64,000 nt of DNA from Simplicispira sp. 125 (GCF_003096555.1 NZ_QEKM01000001.1:3596001-3660000); one strand, 5' to 3'. Shown: positions 43,626 through 52,568, counted from the stretch's first letter. Made by a program: numbers and translations. Notes: a model not told the origin generated them from the letters alone.

Positions 43626-44513
43626 ATGACCAAGACATTGATTCGCTATCTCGTTCCCCGCATCGCGCTCCTGGCGGTGGCCACGGTGTTCAATGGGGCC
43701 CTGGCCCAGGAAGCCAAGGGCCCCGTTCTTGCCCGCCTGGCCAATGGCGAAACCATTACCGAGGCCGACTTGACCCAGTACCTGGGCCGCCGCATCGACC
43801 TCAAGCCTGCGGCGCGCAATGTGTCGGGTGTGCTCACCGTGGTGCAGGAGATGGCTTTAGCCCGTGTGCTGGCGCTGGAGGGCGAGAGCCAGGGGGTGCC
43901 CCGGCGTAAGGAGCGTGGCGAGGATCGTTTCGACGATGTGTATGCCTACGCGATCTTCAAATCCATGAGCCCCGTCTGCGAGGCCCCCAAGGACGAGGCC
44001 ACGGCGCGCGCTTTCTACGACAGCAATCCAAAGGCGTTCACGGCGCCCACCACCGTCCGGTTGAGCCGCATCATCTTGCCTACCGGTACTTCGGTGGAGG
44101 GCGAGTCTGCCGGAATCTGGTTGGTGAACCAAGTGCAAGCCATTGGTGCAGGGACCTTGAAGTTCGACGATGCCGCCGCGAAGGCAGAGCAGGTCTATAA
44201 GCTCGAAGTGCAGGGCGACCTGGGCTGGGTGGCACTGAATGCAGAAAATCAGATCTTGCGTGCCTTGGCTTCGGCCAACCAGGGCGACATCGTAGGACCC
44301 GTCAAGGACGGTGAATTCGTCTACCTTTTCCAGATTGTGGCCAAACGGCCGAGCCAGATCGTGCCCTGGAAGGATGTCTCTGCCGTTGCCGCGCAGCATG
44401 CAGTGCGCTATTGCCAGGAGCAGGGGCGTGCCGATGTGCAGCAACGAATGTTCCAGAAATACGGCGTGCAGCTGGATGAAGAGGCTGTGCGCGGTATTTT
44501 CGACACCAAGTGA
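43626..44513 (+). CDS. periplasmic peptidylprolyl isomerase (parvulin/SurA-like)
   Basis: A 295-residue exported protein (signal about 1-27, cut after ALA). The layout is that of an EpsD/SurA-type foldase: a helical N-terminal chaperone part (35-130), then a parvulin domain (about 135-245; VRLSRIILPTG, GDLGWVALNAENQI, GDIVGPVKDGEFVYLFQIV) and a C-terminal helix. It begins 30 bases after the lipoprotein gene. It is probably a dedicated folding factor for an exported client of this locus. Confidence 0.85.
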   Translation: MTKTLIRYLVPRIALLAVATVFNGALAQEAKGPVLARLANGETITEADLTQYLGRRIDLKPAARNVSGVLTVVQEMALARVLALEGESQGVPRRKERGEDRFDDVYAYAIFKSMSPVCEAPKDEATARAFYDSNPKAFTAPTTVRLSRIILPTGTSVEGESAGIWLVNQVQAIGAGTLKFDDAAAKAEQVYKLEVQGDLGWVALNAENQILRALASANQGDIVGPVKDGEFVYLFQIVAKRPSQIVPWKDVSAVAAQHAVRYCQEQGRADVQQRMFQKYGVQLDEEAVRGIFDTK

Positions 44514-44545
44514 TATTGATTTCCTAAGATTTCAGAGAGCGACGC

Positions 44546-45223
44546 ATGCATCCTACGGCCATGAGCAACGGCAAGTTGTTTTTCGAAACGTACGCCGCCA
44601 AATTACCGCAGGGGATTGCCATTGATATCGGTGCGCAGGATGTCAATGGCTCGCTGCGCAGCGTGTGCCCACCGCATTTGCAATTTATTGGTGTGGATTT
44701 CGTGCAGGGCCGGGGGGTGGATGTCGTGCTCGATGATCCTTACCGCCTGCCTTTCGAGGATGCCTCGATCGACGTCGTCGTCAGCAGTTCGTGTTTTGAG
44801 CATTCCGAGTTGTTCTGGGTGCTTTTTCTCGAAATCATGCGTGTGCTCAAAACGCCAGGTTTGTTCTATCTCAATGCGCCGTCCAACGGCACGTTCCACC
44901 GCTATCCTGTGGATTGCTGGCGCTTTTATCCTGACAGCGGCAAGGCACTGATCACCTGGGCGCAGCGCAACGGGGTTGATGCCTGCGTTCTGGAGTCCTA
45001 TGTCAGTCGCCAGCATGGCGCGGTCTGGAGCGATTTTGTGGCCGTTTTTCTCAAGGGGAGCGGGCATGCAGGGCAGTTTTCCGATCGCATTACTCAGGTT
45101 TTCAAGGATTTCTATAACGGTCAGGTATTGGGTGAACCAGGGTTTATGAATCTGGAAGAGTATCCTGAAGACCTGCAAAAATTACTCACCCCGCCAGCAG
45201 CCAGTGAAAGCCAGCTGCCTTGA
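44546..45223 (+). CDS. SAM-dependent methyltransferase (class I)
   Basis: A 225-residue methyltransferase. Motif I is AIDIGAQDVNG (about 25-35), an acidic residue follows in FIGVDFV, and the motif IV region is YRLPFEDASIDVVVSSSCFEH, typical of Methyltransf_11 proteins. YLNAPSNGTFHRYPVDCWRFYPD suggests glycan-cluster methyltransferases. It starts the glycan block 32 bases after the PPIase gene. The target is unknown; an O-methyl sugar is plausible. Confidence 0.88.
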   Translation: MHPTAMSNGKLFFETYAAKLPQGIAIDIGAQDVNGSLRSVCPPHLQFIGVDFVQGRGVDVVLDDPYRLPFEDASIDVVVSSSCFEHSELFWVLFLEIMRVLKTPGLFYLNAPSNGTFHRYPVDCWRFYPDSGKALITWAQRNGVDACVLESYVSRQHGAVWSDFVAVFLKGSGHAGQFSDRITQVFKDFYNGQVLGEPGFMNLEEYPEDLQKLLTPPAASESQLP

Positions 45224-45396
45224 TGGTTTCTTAAACTTCGTAACAAGATAACTGGCCAGTGTGCAGGTGGCGCGCCTGAAAGAGCATTTTGCTGCCAGTA
45301 GCCTGTGTGCTAGAGTACTCAGTTAACTTTTTGCTGCTTTCTGGACATGAGCCTGCCTGGTCTCTGTCGTGTCCGAAGGCGCGTCGCGCAGCATCC

Positions 45397-46371
45397 ATGG
45401 TTCCTCGAGCGTCCGTTCTTATCCCCGTCAAAAATGGTGGCGTCCTGCTGGGTGAGGTGCTGGACGCCGTGCTTGCGCAGCATGCACCTTGGCCGTTTGA
45501 GGTCATCGTGATGGACTCAGGCTCCACCGATGGTTCAGTCGACTTGGTGCGTGCGCGTGGCGTGCGCTGTGAGACGATCGCGCCCGAGGACTTTAGTCAT
45601 GGGCGCACGCGCAACCAGCTGGCCGCCCTTTCCGGCGGCGCGTTTCTGGTTTTCATCACGCAGGATGCCAGGCCAGCGAGCACCGAGTGGCTTGCCCGCC
45701 TGGTCCAGGCATGCGACGCCGAGCCCGATGTGGCGGGCGCTTTTGGTCCCCATAGGGCCCATCCGGACGCACGGGCCATTACACGGCGTGAACTCGCCGA
45801 GCACTTTGCCGGTTTTGGTGCAGAGCAAAGCGTCGTGCGGTTGGAAGACCGCGCCCGTTTTGCTGTCGACCCCGGCTATCGGCAATGGCTACACTTTTTC
45901 TCCAATAACAATTCCTGTCTGCGTCGTTCGGTGTGGGAGCAATTGCCTTTTCCCGACGTTGCGTTTGCTGAAGACCAGACCTGGGCGCTGGCTGCGGTCG
46001 AGGCAGGGTATGGCAAAGCCTATGCGCCCGAGGCGGCGGTGTATCACTCGCACGACTTCGGCATCTGGGAAACCCTGCAGCGCAATTTTGACGAGGCGCG
46101 CTCGTTCCAGCGTTATTTTGGCTACGACATGCAGCGCAGTCTTGTGCGTGCATGGGCGAGCGCCGCCCTGCTTGCGCGGCGTGATGCGGCCTGGCTGCGC
46201 CAGGCGGGCCAGCGTGGCTGGGGGTGGGTGAAAAAGGCGGTCTATATGGCGGGCATCGAGCTGGCGCGCACCACGGGGCAATTCCTGGGGACGCAGCATC
46301 GGCGCTTGCCGGCCTGGTTGCTGGGGATGCTCTCCCGTGATCAGGGCTTGCAGCGTGGCCGTTCTGCCTAG
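45397..46371 (+). CDS. glycosyltransferase family 2
   Basis: A 324-residue GT-A enzyme, rhamnosyltransferase-like. VLIPVKNGG opens the fold, MDSGSTDGS binds the nucleotide, and FITQDARP is the DXD-like site. FAEDQTWALAAVEAGY is the ED catalytic-base region, with the usual following YHSHDF. The listed ATG has the fold almost at once; the longer reading from a TTG at 45289 is unlikely. The 173-base gap upstream holds no feature I can support. Confidence 0.9.
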   Translation: MVPRASVLIPVKNGGVLLGEVLDAVLAQHAPWPFEVIVMDSGSTDGSVDLVRARGVRCETIAPEDFSHGRTRNQLAALSGGAFLVFITQDARPASTEWLARLVQACDAEPDVAGAFGPHRAHPDARAITRRELAEHFAGFGAEQSVVRLEDRARFAVDPGYRQWLHFFSNNNSCLRRSVWEQLPFPDVAFAEDQTWALAAVEAGYGKAYAPEAAVYHSHDFGIWETLQRNFDEARSFQRYFGYDMQRSLVRAWASAALLARRDAAWLRQAGQRGWGWVKKAVYMAGIELARTTGQFLGTQHRRLPAWLLGMLSRDQGLQRGRSA

Positions 46372-46490
46372 GCGCTGCTGCAGCGCCCGCGAGGGGCTGG
46401 TGACCAGAAGATGCTCGGGCGCAGCGCCTGATGTTTATGTGCTTGTTGGGGCGTCGTGATGCCCCTGAGTGATGCGTTTTTGGAGTGTTT

Positions 46491-47762
46491 ATGGCAGGGT
46501 TGATCGGGCTGCGCATGCGGCAGGTGTGGAATTTGACGAAACGCCACGGGCTGTGGGGCACCCTATCCATGGTCAGGCGACGGTTGGCGCAAGGCCCGGG
46601 AAGCCTGAAGAGCCGCAATGTGTTCATGCATTACGATTTTGTGCGCGTTGCCACGGTGGAGCTGGCAGCGGAGAAGGCGCGTGCCGGAACCTTGCTGTGG
46701 TTCATCCCGGATTTCAACATCGGCTCAGGCGGACACCAGACGATTTTTCGCACGATCATGCATCTGGAGCGCATGGGGTGGGAGTCGAATATCGTGATCG
46801 TCAGCCCGACCAACCATGCCACTGCCGAGTTGGCACGCCAGGATATCTGTGAATATTTCTTTCCCTTGAAGGCCAAGGTCTTTATGGGATTCAAAGGATT
46901 GCCGAACAGCGAGTTCGTGATTGCCACCGGTTGGCAGACGGCGTATCCGGTGCGGGCGATCGCAGGCGATGTCAAAAAGTTGTACTTCGTTCAGGATTTC
47001 GAGCCCAGCTTCTACCCGATGGGAACAGAATCGGTGCTGGCAGACAACACTTATCGTTTCGGTTTCTATGGCATTACGGCCGGTGGATGGTTGGCGAATA
47101 AACTGAAGACCGAATACGGCATGCAGACGCATCCCATCAGTTTCGGTGTCGATCATGATTGCTATCGTGAGCGCCCAAGGCGAGAGCAGGAGATCAAGCG
47201 CGTGTTTTTCTATGCACGCCCCCCCACCCCACGGCGGGCCTTCGAGTTTGGTCTGCTGGTGCTGGAGGCGGTTTCTCGCAGGCTGCCCGATACGCAGTTC
47301 ATCTTGGCGGGGTGGGATGTCAGCGATTACCTCATTCCGTTTCCGCACCTGTCGGCTGGCGTGGTTTCGCCCGAGGAACTGGCCGATGCGTTCAGCCAGT
47401 GCGATGCTGCGCTGATACTGTCACTGACCAACCTGTCGCTCATGCCGCTCGAGTTGATGGCCAGCGGCTGCGCCGTGGTATCCAACCGTGGCGACTGCGT
47501 GGAGTGGCTGCTCAATGACGATGTGGCCCTCTTGACCGAACCCACGCTGGAAGCCCTGACTGATGCGTTGTGCAATTTGCTGCAGGACGACGCGGCGCGC
47601 CAGGCGCAGTGCCAGCGGGCGATGGCGTTTGCACGCCAACAACATTGGGAGGCGTCCGCCGAGTCTTTCGCGCAAGGCTTGCTGGCGGCTCGCCAGGCAC
47701 TGACTCCCGCGCATGGGCACGCGGCGCACCAGGAGCCAGTGAATGCAGCGGTATCGGTCTGA
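46491..47762 (+). CDS. glycosyltransferase, WsaF-like rhamnosyltransferase
   Basis: A 423-residue GT-B protein. LWFIPDFNIGSGGHQTIFR and the C-terminal YARPPTPRRAFEFGLLVLEA, SLTNLSLMPLELMASGCAVV match the family of WsaF, the beta-1,2-rhamnosyltransferase of Geobacillus S-layer glycan synthesis (from memory of the family). The start has TGGAG seven bases upstream. It precedes the ABC exporter genes. In this cluster it probably adds rhamnose from the dTDP-Rha made at 24.8-28.2 kb. Confidence 0.85.
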   Translation: MAGLIGLRMRQVWNLTKRHGLWGTLSMVRRRLAQGPGSLKSRNVFMHYDFVRVATVELAAEKARAGTLLWFIPDFNIGSGGHQTIFRTIMHLERMGWESNIVIVSPTNHATAELARQDICEYFFPLKAKVFMGFKGLPNSEFVIATGWQTAYPVRAIAGDVKKLYFVQDFEPSFYPMGTESVLADNTYRFGFYGITAGGWLANKLKTEYGMQTHPISFGVDHDCYRERPRREQEIKRVFFYARPPTPRRAFEFGLLVLEAVSRRLPDTQFILAGWDVSDYLIPFPHLSAGVVSPEELADAFSQCDAALILSLTNLSLMPLELMASGCAVVSNRGDCVEWLLNDDVALLTEPTLEALTDALCNLLQDDAARQAQCQRAMAFARQQHWEASAESFAQGLLAARQALTPAHGHAAHQEPVNAAVSV

Positions 47763-47801
47763 GTTGTCTCGGCGCTGGGACTCGGTGAAGGTGAGGTCTC
47801 A

Positions 47802-48635
47802 ATGAATGCGAAGAGCCAGGCACAGCGCTCGCCAGGGGTGTCTACGGTAGCGTCGGTGGGCGGTGCGCAGCGCGCCTGGGTCCTGTGGCGTTACTGGCTG
47901 CTGCGCGAGTTCAAGACGCGCTACGCCGGGTCGGTGCTGGGCCTGGCCTGGGCATTTGTTCAGCCGCTGGCGAGTCTGGCCATTTTTTACGTGCTGTTTG
48001 GCCTGATTCTGGCGGTGCGGGTACCGGGCCTGACGTCCAGCAATGGCTATTTGCTGCATTTGCTGGCCGGTCTGGCGATCTGGTTGCCCTTTACCGATGC
48101 CATTGGCCGAGGGGTTGGCAGCCTGGCCGCCTACGAGGACTTCCTGCGCAAGCAACCCATGCCGGCCGAGATCCTGCCTGCGGTGGCGGTCGGCGGTAGC
48201 CTGCTGGTGCTGGGCATTGGCTATGCTTTGTTGCTGGTGCTGTCGATCGGGCAGGGCGTGGGGCCTTTCGTGTCGTGGGCCTGGCTACCCTTGCTGGTGC
48301 TGGCCCAGGTTGTGCTGACGTTTGGCCTGGCGCTGGTGCTCAGCATGGCGCATTTTCTGTGGCGCGATGTGGGTTCCACCGTGGGCTTTGCGCTGCAGCT
48401 CGGCTTTTATCTCACGCCCATCGTCTATCCGCTGGCCCAGGTGCCCGAGCGGTTTCACAGCTGGTTTTTACTCAACCCGGTGGCCTGCCTGGTGCTGGCA
48501 GTGCAGTCGGCGGTGCTTCACATGCCGGTGCCGCTGGGCACGATGTGGGCGCTGGCGGTCTGGGTCGTGCTGCTGGGGGGCGGGGGCTGGTGGTTCTTCC
48601 GTTCCATGAAACCGGTATTGGGTGAGGCGCTGTAG
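47802..48635 (+). CDS. polysaccharide ABC transporter permease (Wzm-type)
   Basis: A 277-residue ABC-2 permease with six predicted helices between residues 45 and 270. The amphipathic N-terminus includes WVLWRYWLLREFKTRYAGSVLGLAW, the gate-helix region of Wzm/TagG proteins. A GAGG Shine-Dalgarno precedes the ATG. It pairs with the ATPase gene three bases downstream and exports a completed undecaprenyl-linked glycan to the periplasm. Confidence 0.93.
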   Translation: MNAKSQAQRSPGVSTVASVGGAQRAWVLWRYWLLREFKTRYAGSVLGLAWAFVQPLASLAIFYVLFGLILAVRVPGLTSSNGYLLHLLAGLAIWLPFTDAIGRGVGSLAAYEDFLRKQPMPAEILPAVAVGGSLLVLGIGYALLLVLSIGQGVGPFVSWAWLPLLVLAQVVLTFGLALVLSMAHFLWRDVGSTVGFALQLGFYLTPIVYPLAQVPERFHSWFLLNPVACLVLAVQSAVLHMPVPLGTMWALAVWVVLLGGGGWWFFRSMKPVLGEAL

Positions 48636-48638
48636 GCC

Positions 48639-49859
48639 ATGAGTATTTGCTTTGAAGGGGTGGAGAAAACCTACCCGGTCTACGCCAAGCCGCAGGACCG
48701 CCTGCTGGAGTGGCTTACCGGGCGGCAGCGTCACCGTGTGCATGTGGCCTTGTCCGGCATCGATTTTGCGGTGCAGGCGGGCGAGACTTTTGGCCTGATC
48801 GGTGAAAACGGGGCCGGCAAGAGCACCTTGTTGAAGATTGCGGCGGGAACGATCCGTCCGACACAAGGGCGGGTGGCGCGCGAGGGCCGGGTAGCGGCGT
48901 TGCTGGAACTGGGTGCGGGCTTTCACCCGGAAGAGTCGGGCTACGACAATATTCGCTTCATGGCGGCGCTGCACGGACTCGAAGGCGCGGATATGGAGGT
49001 CTTCCATCAACGCGCTACGGCGTTCTCGGAGCTGACGGTCGAGACGCTGGAGCGTCCGGTGAAAACCTATTCTTCGGGCATGTTCATGCGCCTGGCGTTC
49101 GCGGCGGCCACGGCAATCGACCCCGACGTGCTGATCGTGGATGAGGCCTTGTCGGTGGGTGATCTGCATTTCCAGAAGAAAAGCCTGAACCGTATCCTTG
49201 CGCTGCGTGAGCAGGGCGCGACGGTGCTGTTCTGCTCCCACAACCTGTACCAGGTGCGCAGCCTGTGCCAGCGTGCGGCCTGGATTCATGATGGGCGGAT
49301 CGAAGCGATGGGCTCCACCGAGGATGTGGTGACTGCCTATGAAGCGCATGAGCGGCGAAGGTATGCGTATTTGAACACTGTCGCGACCGCTGCCATGGCG
49401 GAAGGTTCTTCGGCGGCGGTGATCCCGTCGACACATGCATCTGTGCCGGTGAAGATTATGCGCGTAGGTATTGAAACCTCTGACGGGATCAATCCTGTGC
49501 AGGTGGACTCTTTCCAGGATCTCACCCTGGAGGTCGAAGTGGAGTCTTATGGGGACGCGCCGTTTCATGTCGGGTTTGCCATTGTGCGGCCAGACAAGGA
49601 CAACGTGTTTGGCAGCAGCACCCAGTTCCTCGATTCCAGGCCCCCTCTGCGTGGGGTGGGGACACATTGTTTGCGTGTGCGTTTTCCGCGTCTGCCGCTG
49701 TTGTCGGGCGAGTATCTGTGGAGTATCTATACGTTGGACGATACGGGCCTCCAGGTACTTGACATGGCAGAGCTGGTCCAGCCGTTCACTGTGCTCAACC
49801 AGCAACACCGTGAGTTTGGTCTTGTCTGGCTGGAGCATGAATGGCTGCACGCGCCATGA
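48639..49859 (+). CDS. polysaccharide ABC transporter ATPase with glycan-binding C-terminal domain (Wzt-type)
   Basis: A 406-residue protein. The nucleotide-binding domain (1-245) has Walker A GENGAGKST (55-63), the signature YSSGMFMRLAF and Walker B VLIVDEALSVGD. The extension (about 265-400) is a Wzt C-terminal immunoglobulin-like domain (LTLEVEVESYGDAPFHVGFAI, SSTQFLDSRPPLRGVGTHCLRV, LSGEYLWSIYTLDD), which in O8/O9a-type systems reads the terminal modification of the glycan before export. It overlaps the acyltransferase gene by four bases. Confidence 0.95.
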   Translation: MSICFEGVEKTYPVYAKPQDRLLEWLTGRQRHRVHVALSGIDFAVQAGETFGLIGENGAGKSTLLKIAAGTIRPTQGRVAREGRVAALLELGAGFHPEESGYDNIRFMAALHGLEGADMEVFHQRATAFSELTVETLERPVKTYSSGMFMRLAFAAATAIDPDVLIVDEALSVGDLHFQKKSLNRILALREQGATVLFCSHNLYQVRSLCQRAAWIHDGRIEAMGSTEDVVTAYEAHERRRYAYLNTVATAAMAEGSSAAVIPSTHASVPVKIMRVGIETSDGINPVQVDSFQDLTLEVEVESYGDAPFHVGFAIVRPDKDNVFGSSTQFLDSRPPLRGVGTHCLRVRFPRLPLLSGEYLWSIYTLDDTGLQVLDMAELVQPFTVLNQQHREFGLVWLEHEWLHAP

Positions 49860-50755
49860 GCCGCGATTGGCGTCTGGAATGGGCATTTCCCGCATTGGGC
49901 AGCCTTCCCACGACATTGCCTTGGCGGCTTGTGCATTGGCTGGGACGGGATGCACCGGCCGTGCGGCGCGCGACCGAACACTATTTGCGACAGCAGTTCA
50001 GCCGGGCTTTCCCCGAAGCGACCAAGGAGCAGCTTCAGTTGTGGGCGCGTGCGCACATGAATATGCTGGCCACGGAAATGCTGGATGCCACGGCTTTGCA
50101 CAGGTTGGGTGAGCCGGGTGGGCCAAGCGTTACGGTTCAGGGCTGGGAGCATGTGCAGGCCCTGCAGCAACGGCAGCAGGGTTTCATCCTTGTGCTCAAC
50201 CACTACGATCGGCTACTCACGGCGGTGATTGCCTTGGGGCGGAGAGGTGTGGCGCTGAACATCCTGACAATGCCTGTTTTGGAAAACCCGGATCTTGGTG
50301 ATGCGCAACGCGCCTTTCTCATGCGGAAAATTGCCAGCACCATGGCGATTACCGGGGGGCAGTGGCGTGTATCGAGCGAGCCCTTGCGACCGGTGCACGA
50401 AGGTTTGCGCAATGGCCAAGCCTGGGTGATTCTTGCTGACGCCTGGAGCCCCGACTTTGCACGCATGCGCGACCATGCCTTCCTGGGCGGATACCTCCGT
50501 TTACCTACAGGCATTGAGCGCTTGGCTCAATCGACCAGGGCGGCCCTGTTGCATGCCCGCACGCGCAGCCTGGCGCCGGACCGGTTGGAGGTGGTGGTGG
50601 ATGCGTTGCCCGGTAGCCCGCAGATGGCCATCGATACTGCAATTGAACATTTGGAGCGGGATGTGCGCGACCGTCCCTGGGCTTGGTGGCATTGGGGTTT
50701 ATGGGATCAAATGTGGCAACCGACAACACAAGAGGGGGAGAGATGTCCGACATAG
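49856..50755 (+). CDS. LpxL/HtrB-like lysophospholipid acyltransferase family protein
   Basis: A 299-residue protein of the lipid A biosynthesis acyltransferase family. The catalytic HX4D-type motif is VLNHYDRLL (His and Asp four apart), with ARAHMNMLATEMLDA upstream and LADAWSPDF / LPTGIERLAQ downstream as the substrate-side blocks. Its place inside a glycan export operon is unusual for a housekeeping LpxL, so it may acylate a surface lipid carrier. ATG 49856 is preferred (ATGA overlap with the ATPase gene); 49841 is an in-frame alternative. Confidence 0.85.
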   Translation: MSRDWRLEWAFPALGSLPTTLPWRLVHWLGRDAPAVRRATEHYLRQQFSRAFPEATKEQLQLWARAHMNMLATEMLDATALHRLGEPGGPSVTVQGWEHVQALQQRQQGFILVLNHYDRLLTAVIALGRRGVALNILTMPVLENPDLGDAQRAFLMRKIASTMAITGGQWRVSSEPLRPVHEGLRNGQAWVILADAWSPDFARMRDHAFLGGYLRLPTGIERLAQSTRAALLHARTRSLAPDRLEVVVDALPGSPQMAIDTAIEHLERDVRDRPWAWWHWGLWDQMWQPTTQEGERCPT

Positions 50756-51732
50756 ATCGCTACGACTACGCCTTTGACCTCGAGGGTGATGCATGGGCCG
50801 CTCGACTCCTGCGCCGGGTGCCGGATGGGGGCTCGGTGCTCGAACTGGGGCCAGGACCGGGAGCTATGACGCAGGTGTTGCGGGCGCGTGGACAAGCGGT
50901 CACGGTGGTGGAAAATGATCCTGCCGCGCTGCAGGCATTGCAGCCGCTGGGTGTACAGGTGGTGGAGGCTGATCTCGATGGCCGGGTCTGGCTGGATGCG
51001 TTGGAGGGTCGGCGCTTCGACACCATTCTGGCCTGTGACGTGCTGGAGCATTTGCGTCAACCTGAGCAGGTGCTCAAGGCGCTTGCCGGTTTGCTGCAGC
51101 CCATGGGCAGCGTCATCATCTCTCTGCCCAATATTGCCTATGCCGGTGTGGCTGCGGCTTTGCGGGTCGGCATGTTTGACTACGCAGACAAAGGGTTGCT
51201 TGACCGTACCCACCTGCGTTTCTTTACGCGCCGCAGCATAGAGCAGTTGCTGATGGACTGCGGATGGGTGCCGGTCGCTTGGGAGGCTAACCGTGTCCCT
51301 GTAGCGCAGAGTGAGTTCGCTTGGTATTGGGAGTCCATACCGGATGCCTGGCGCCAGCATTTGCTGACGGGATGGGCCGATTTCGATGTGTACCAATGGA
51401 TGGTTGTGGCGGCACCAGCACGCGACTCGCGCGACTGGGCGGCGATGCAGGTACGCACCGAAGCAAACCAGTTGCGTACCCAATTGCAGGCATTGCAGGT
51501 GACGCATGCCGCGGAACATGCGTCGCTGTTAGAGCACCAGAAGGCCTTCGCTGAAGCGCGACAGTTGATCGCACAGTTTGAACAAGAACTCGAGCAACTG
51601 CGCCAGCAAGTGCGGCTATTGGCGACCGACAAGGCCGCGTTGGAGCAGGTCTGCTCGAATACGCAAGCGACTTTGGCTGGACGCACATGGCGCGCGCGCC
51701 TGGATCGCCTGCTGGGTCGTGGATTGGTATGA
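50743..51732 (+). CDS. methyltransferase with C-terminal coiled coil (possible glycan chain terminator)
   Basis: A 329-residue protein. Residues 1-225 form a SAM methyltransferase (motif I VLELGPGPGAMT, acidic residue in VVENDP, FDTILACDVLEHL, SVIISLPNIAYAG). Residues about 235-315 are a long heptad-rich coiled coil (EANQLRTQLQALQ, FEQELEQLRQQVRLLATDKA), followed by a basic amphipathic tail (TWRARLDRLLGRGLV). WbdD of E. coli O8/O9a has the same order of methyltransferase, coiled-coil ruler and membrane-binding tail and sets glycan length. A strong GGGGGAG precedes the ATG, which overlaps the acyltransferase end. Confidence 0.88.
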   Translation: MSDIDRYDYAFDLEGDAWAARLLRRVPDGGSVLELGPGPGAMTQVLRARGQAVTVVENDPAALQALQPLGVQVVEADLDGRVWLDALEGRRFDTILACDVLEHLRQPEQVLKALAGLLQPMGSVIISLPNIAYAGVAAALRVGMFDYADKGLLDRTHLRFFTRRSIEQLLMDCGWVPVAWEANRVPVAQSEFAWYWESIPDAWRQHLLTGWADFDVYQWMVVAAPARDSRDWAAMQVRTEANQLRTQLQALQVTHAAEHASLLEHQKAFAEARQLIAQFEQELEQLRQQVRLLATDKAALEQVCSNTQATLAGRTWRARLDRLLGRGLV

Positions 51733-52484
51733 AGTCAATAGGTTTCACGCACTTTGAAGCGGCGGGTCGCCGTTACCCTATTGATCCGGCGGCGGTGGTT
51801 ATGCGCTGGTGTGGGCTGCGTGGCATGCTGCGATGGACTCTGCGGAGGGTCCACGCAATCTGCACGCTGATGCTGCTGTCGGCGGTGTTTCATGTGGGTG
51901 CTGTGCAGGCAGAGGCAATCTGGCAGTTTGTGGACCGCGACGGCGTGGTGCACATAGGCAACGCCGCGCCACCGCAGTCCAGGGGGCTGGTCTGGATTGA
52001 CCAGCCACCGCTGGCACGAGCGGGCCAGGCGCCGGAGCGGGGCGTGGGTGCGCTCAGGCTCCCTGGTTACAAGGACGCCAAGCCCCATCTGGAAGCGGCG
52101 GCGCTGTCTGCCGCGATCGATCCAGCACTGGTCATTGCGGTGGCGGCAGCCGAGTCGGCATTCAACACGGAGGCGGTGTCACGCAAGGGCGCCCTGGGAC
52201 TGATGCAGGTGATGCCGGCCACGGCTGAGCGCTACGGGGTGGCGGCCCATTCCACGGCGGAAGGGCGCAAGGCGGTGATGGAGCCCCAGGTGAATGCGCA
52301 GATTGGCAGCCGCTATCTGGCCGATCTGTTGCGCCTGTTTGACGGCGACAAGGAACTGGCACTGGCGGCCTACAACGCTGGAGAGGGTGCCGTGATGAAG
52401 TACGGCAAGCGAATTCCTCCCTACCCTGAGACGCAGCAGTATGTGGAGCGGGTGATGCGCCTGTACCGCACGCTCGCCCGGTGA
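51729..52484 (+). CDS. lytic transglycosylase (SLT family) with DUF4124-like segment
   Basis: A 251-residue exported murein hydrolase. An N-terminal signal or anchor lies at about 38-60. A short DUF4124-like piece follows (IWQFVDRDGVVHIGNAAP). The SLT domain (about 120-245) has the catalytic Glu in AAAESAFNTEAVSRKGALGLMQVMP, plus AAYNAGEGAV and YPETQQYVERVM. It overlaps the methyltransferase gene (ATGA). Later in-frame ATGs (for example at the MLRWTL region) are possible starts. It could open the wall for glycan or secretin assembly. Confidence 0.9.
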   Translation: MKSIGFTHFEAAGRRYPIDPAAVVMRWCGLRGMLRWTLRRVHAICTLMLLSAVFHVGAVQAEAIWQFVDRDGVVHIGNAAPPQSRGLVWIDQPPLARAGQAPERGVGALRLPGYKDAKPHLEAAALSAAIDPALVIAVAAAESAFNTEAVSRKGALGLMQVMPATAERYGVAAHSTAEGRKAVMEPQVNAQIGSRYLADLLRLFDGDKELALAAYNAGEGAVMKYGKRIPPYPETQQYVERVMRLYRTLAR

Positions 52485-52568
52485 TGTGATGTTTGTGGGC
52501 AGCATTCAGCACTTTGATCCTGTGGGCTGTATCGGATTTCGGCGCCTTGCAGCTACCATCGGCGTCTC

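Noticed and set aside
46372..46490. Hairpins GCGCTGCTGCAGCGC and GGGGCGTCGTGATGCCCC between two glycosyltransferase genes
   Set aside because: Stems are short or imperfect and no U-run follows; not enough to call a terminator.
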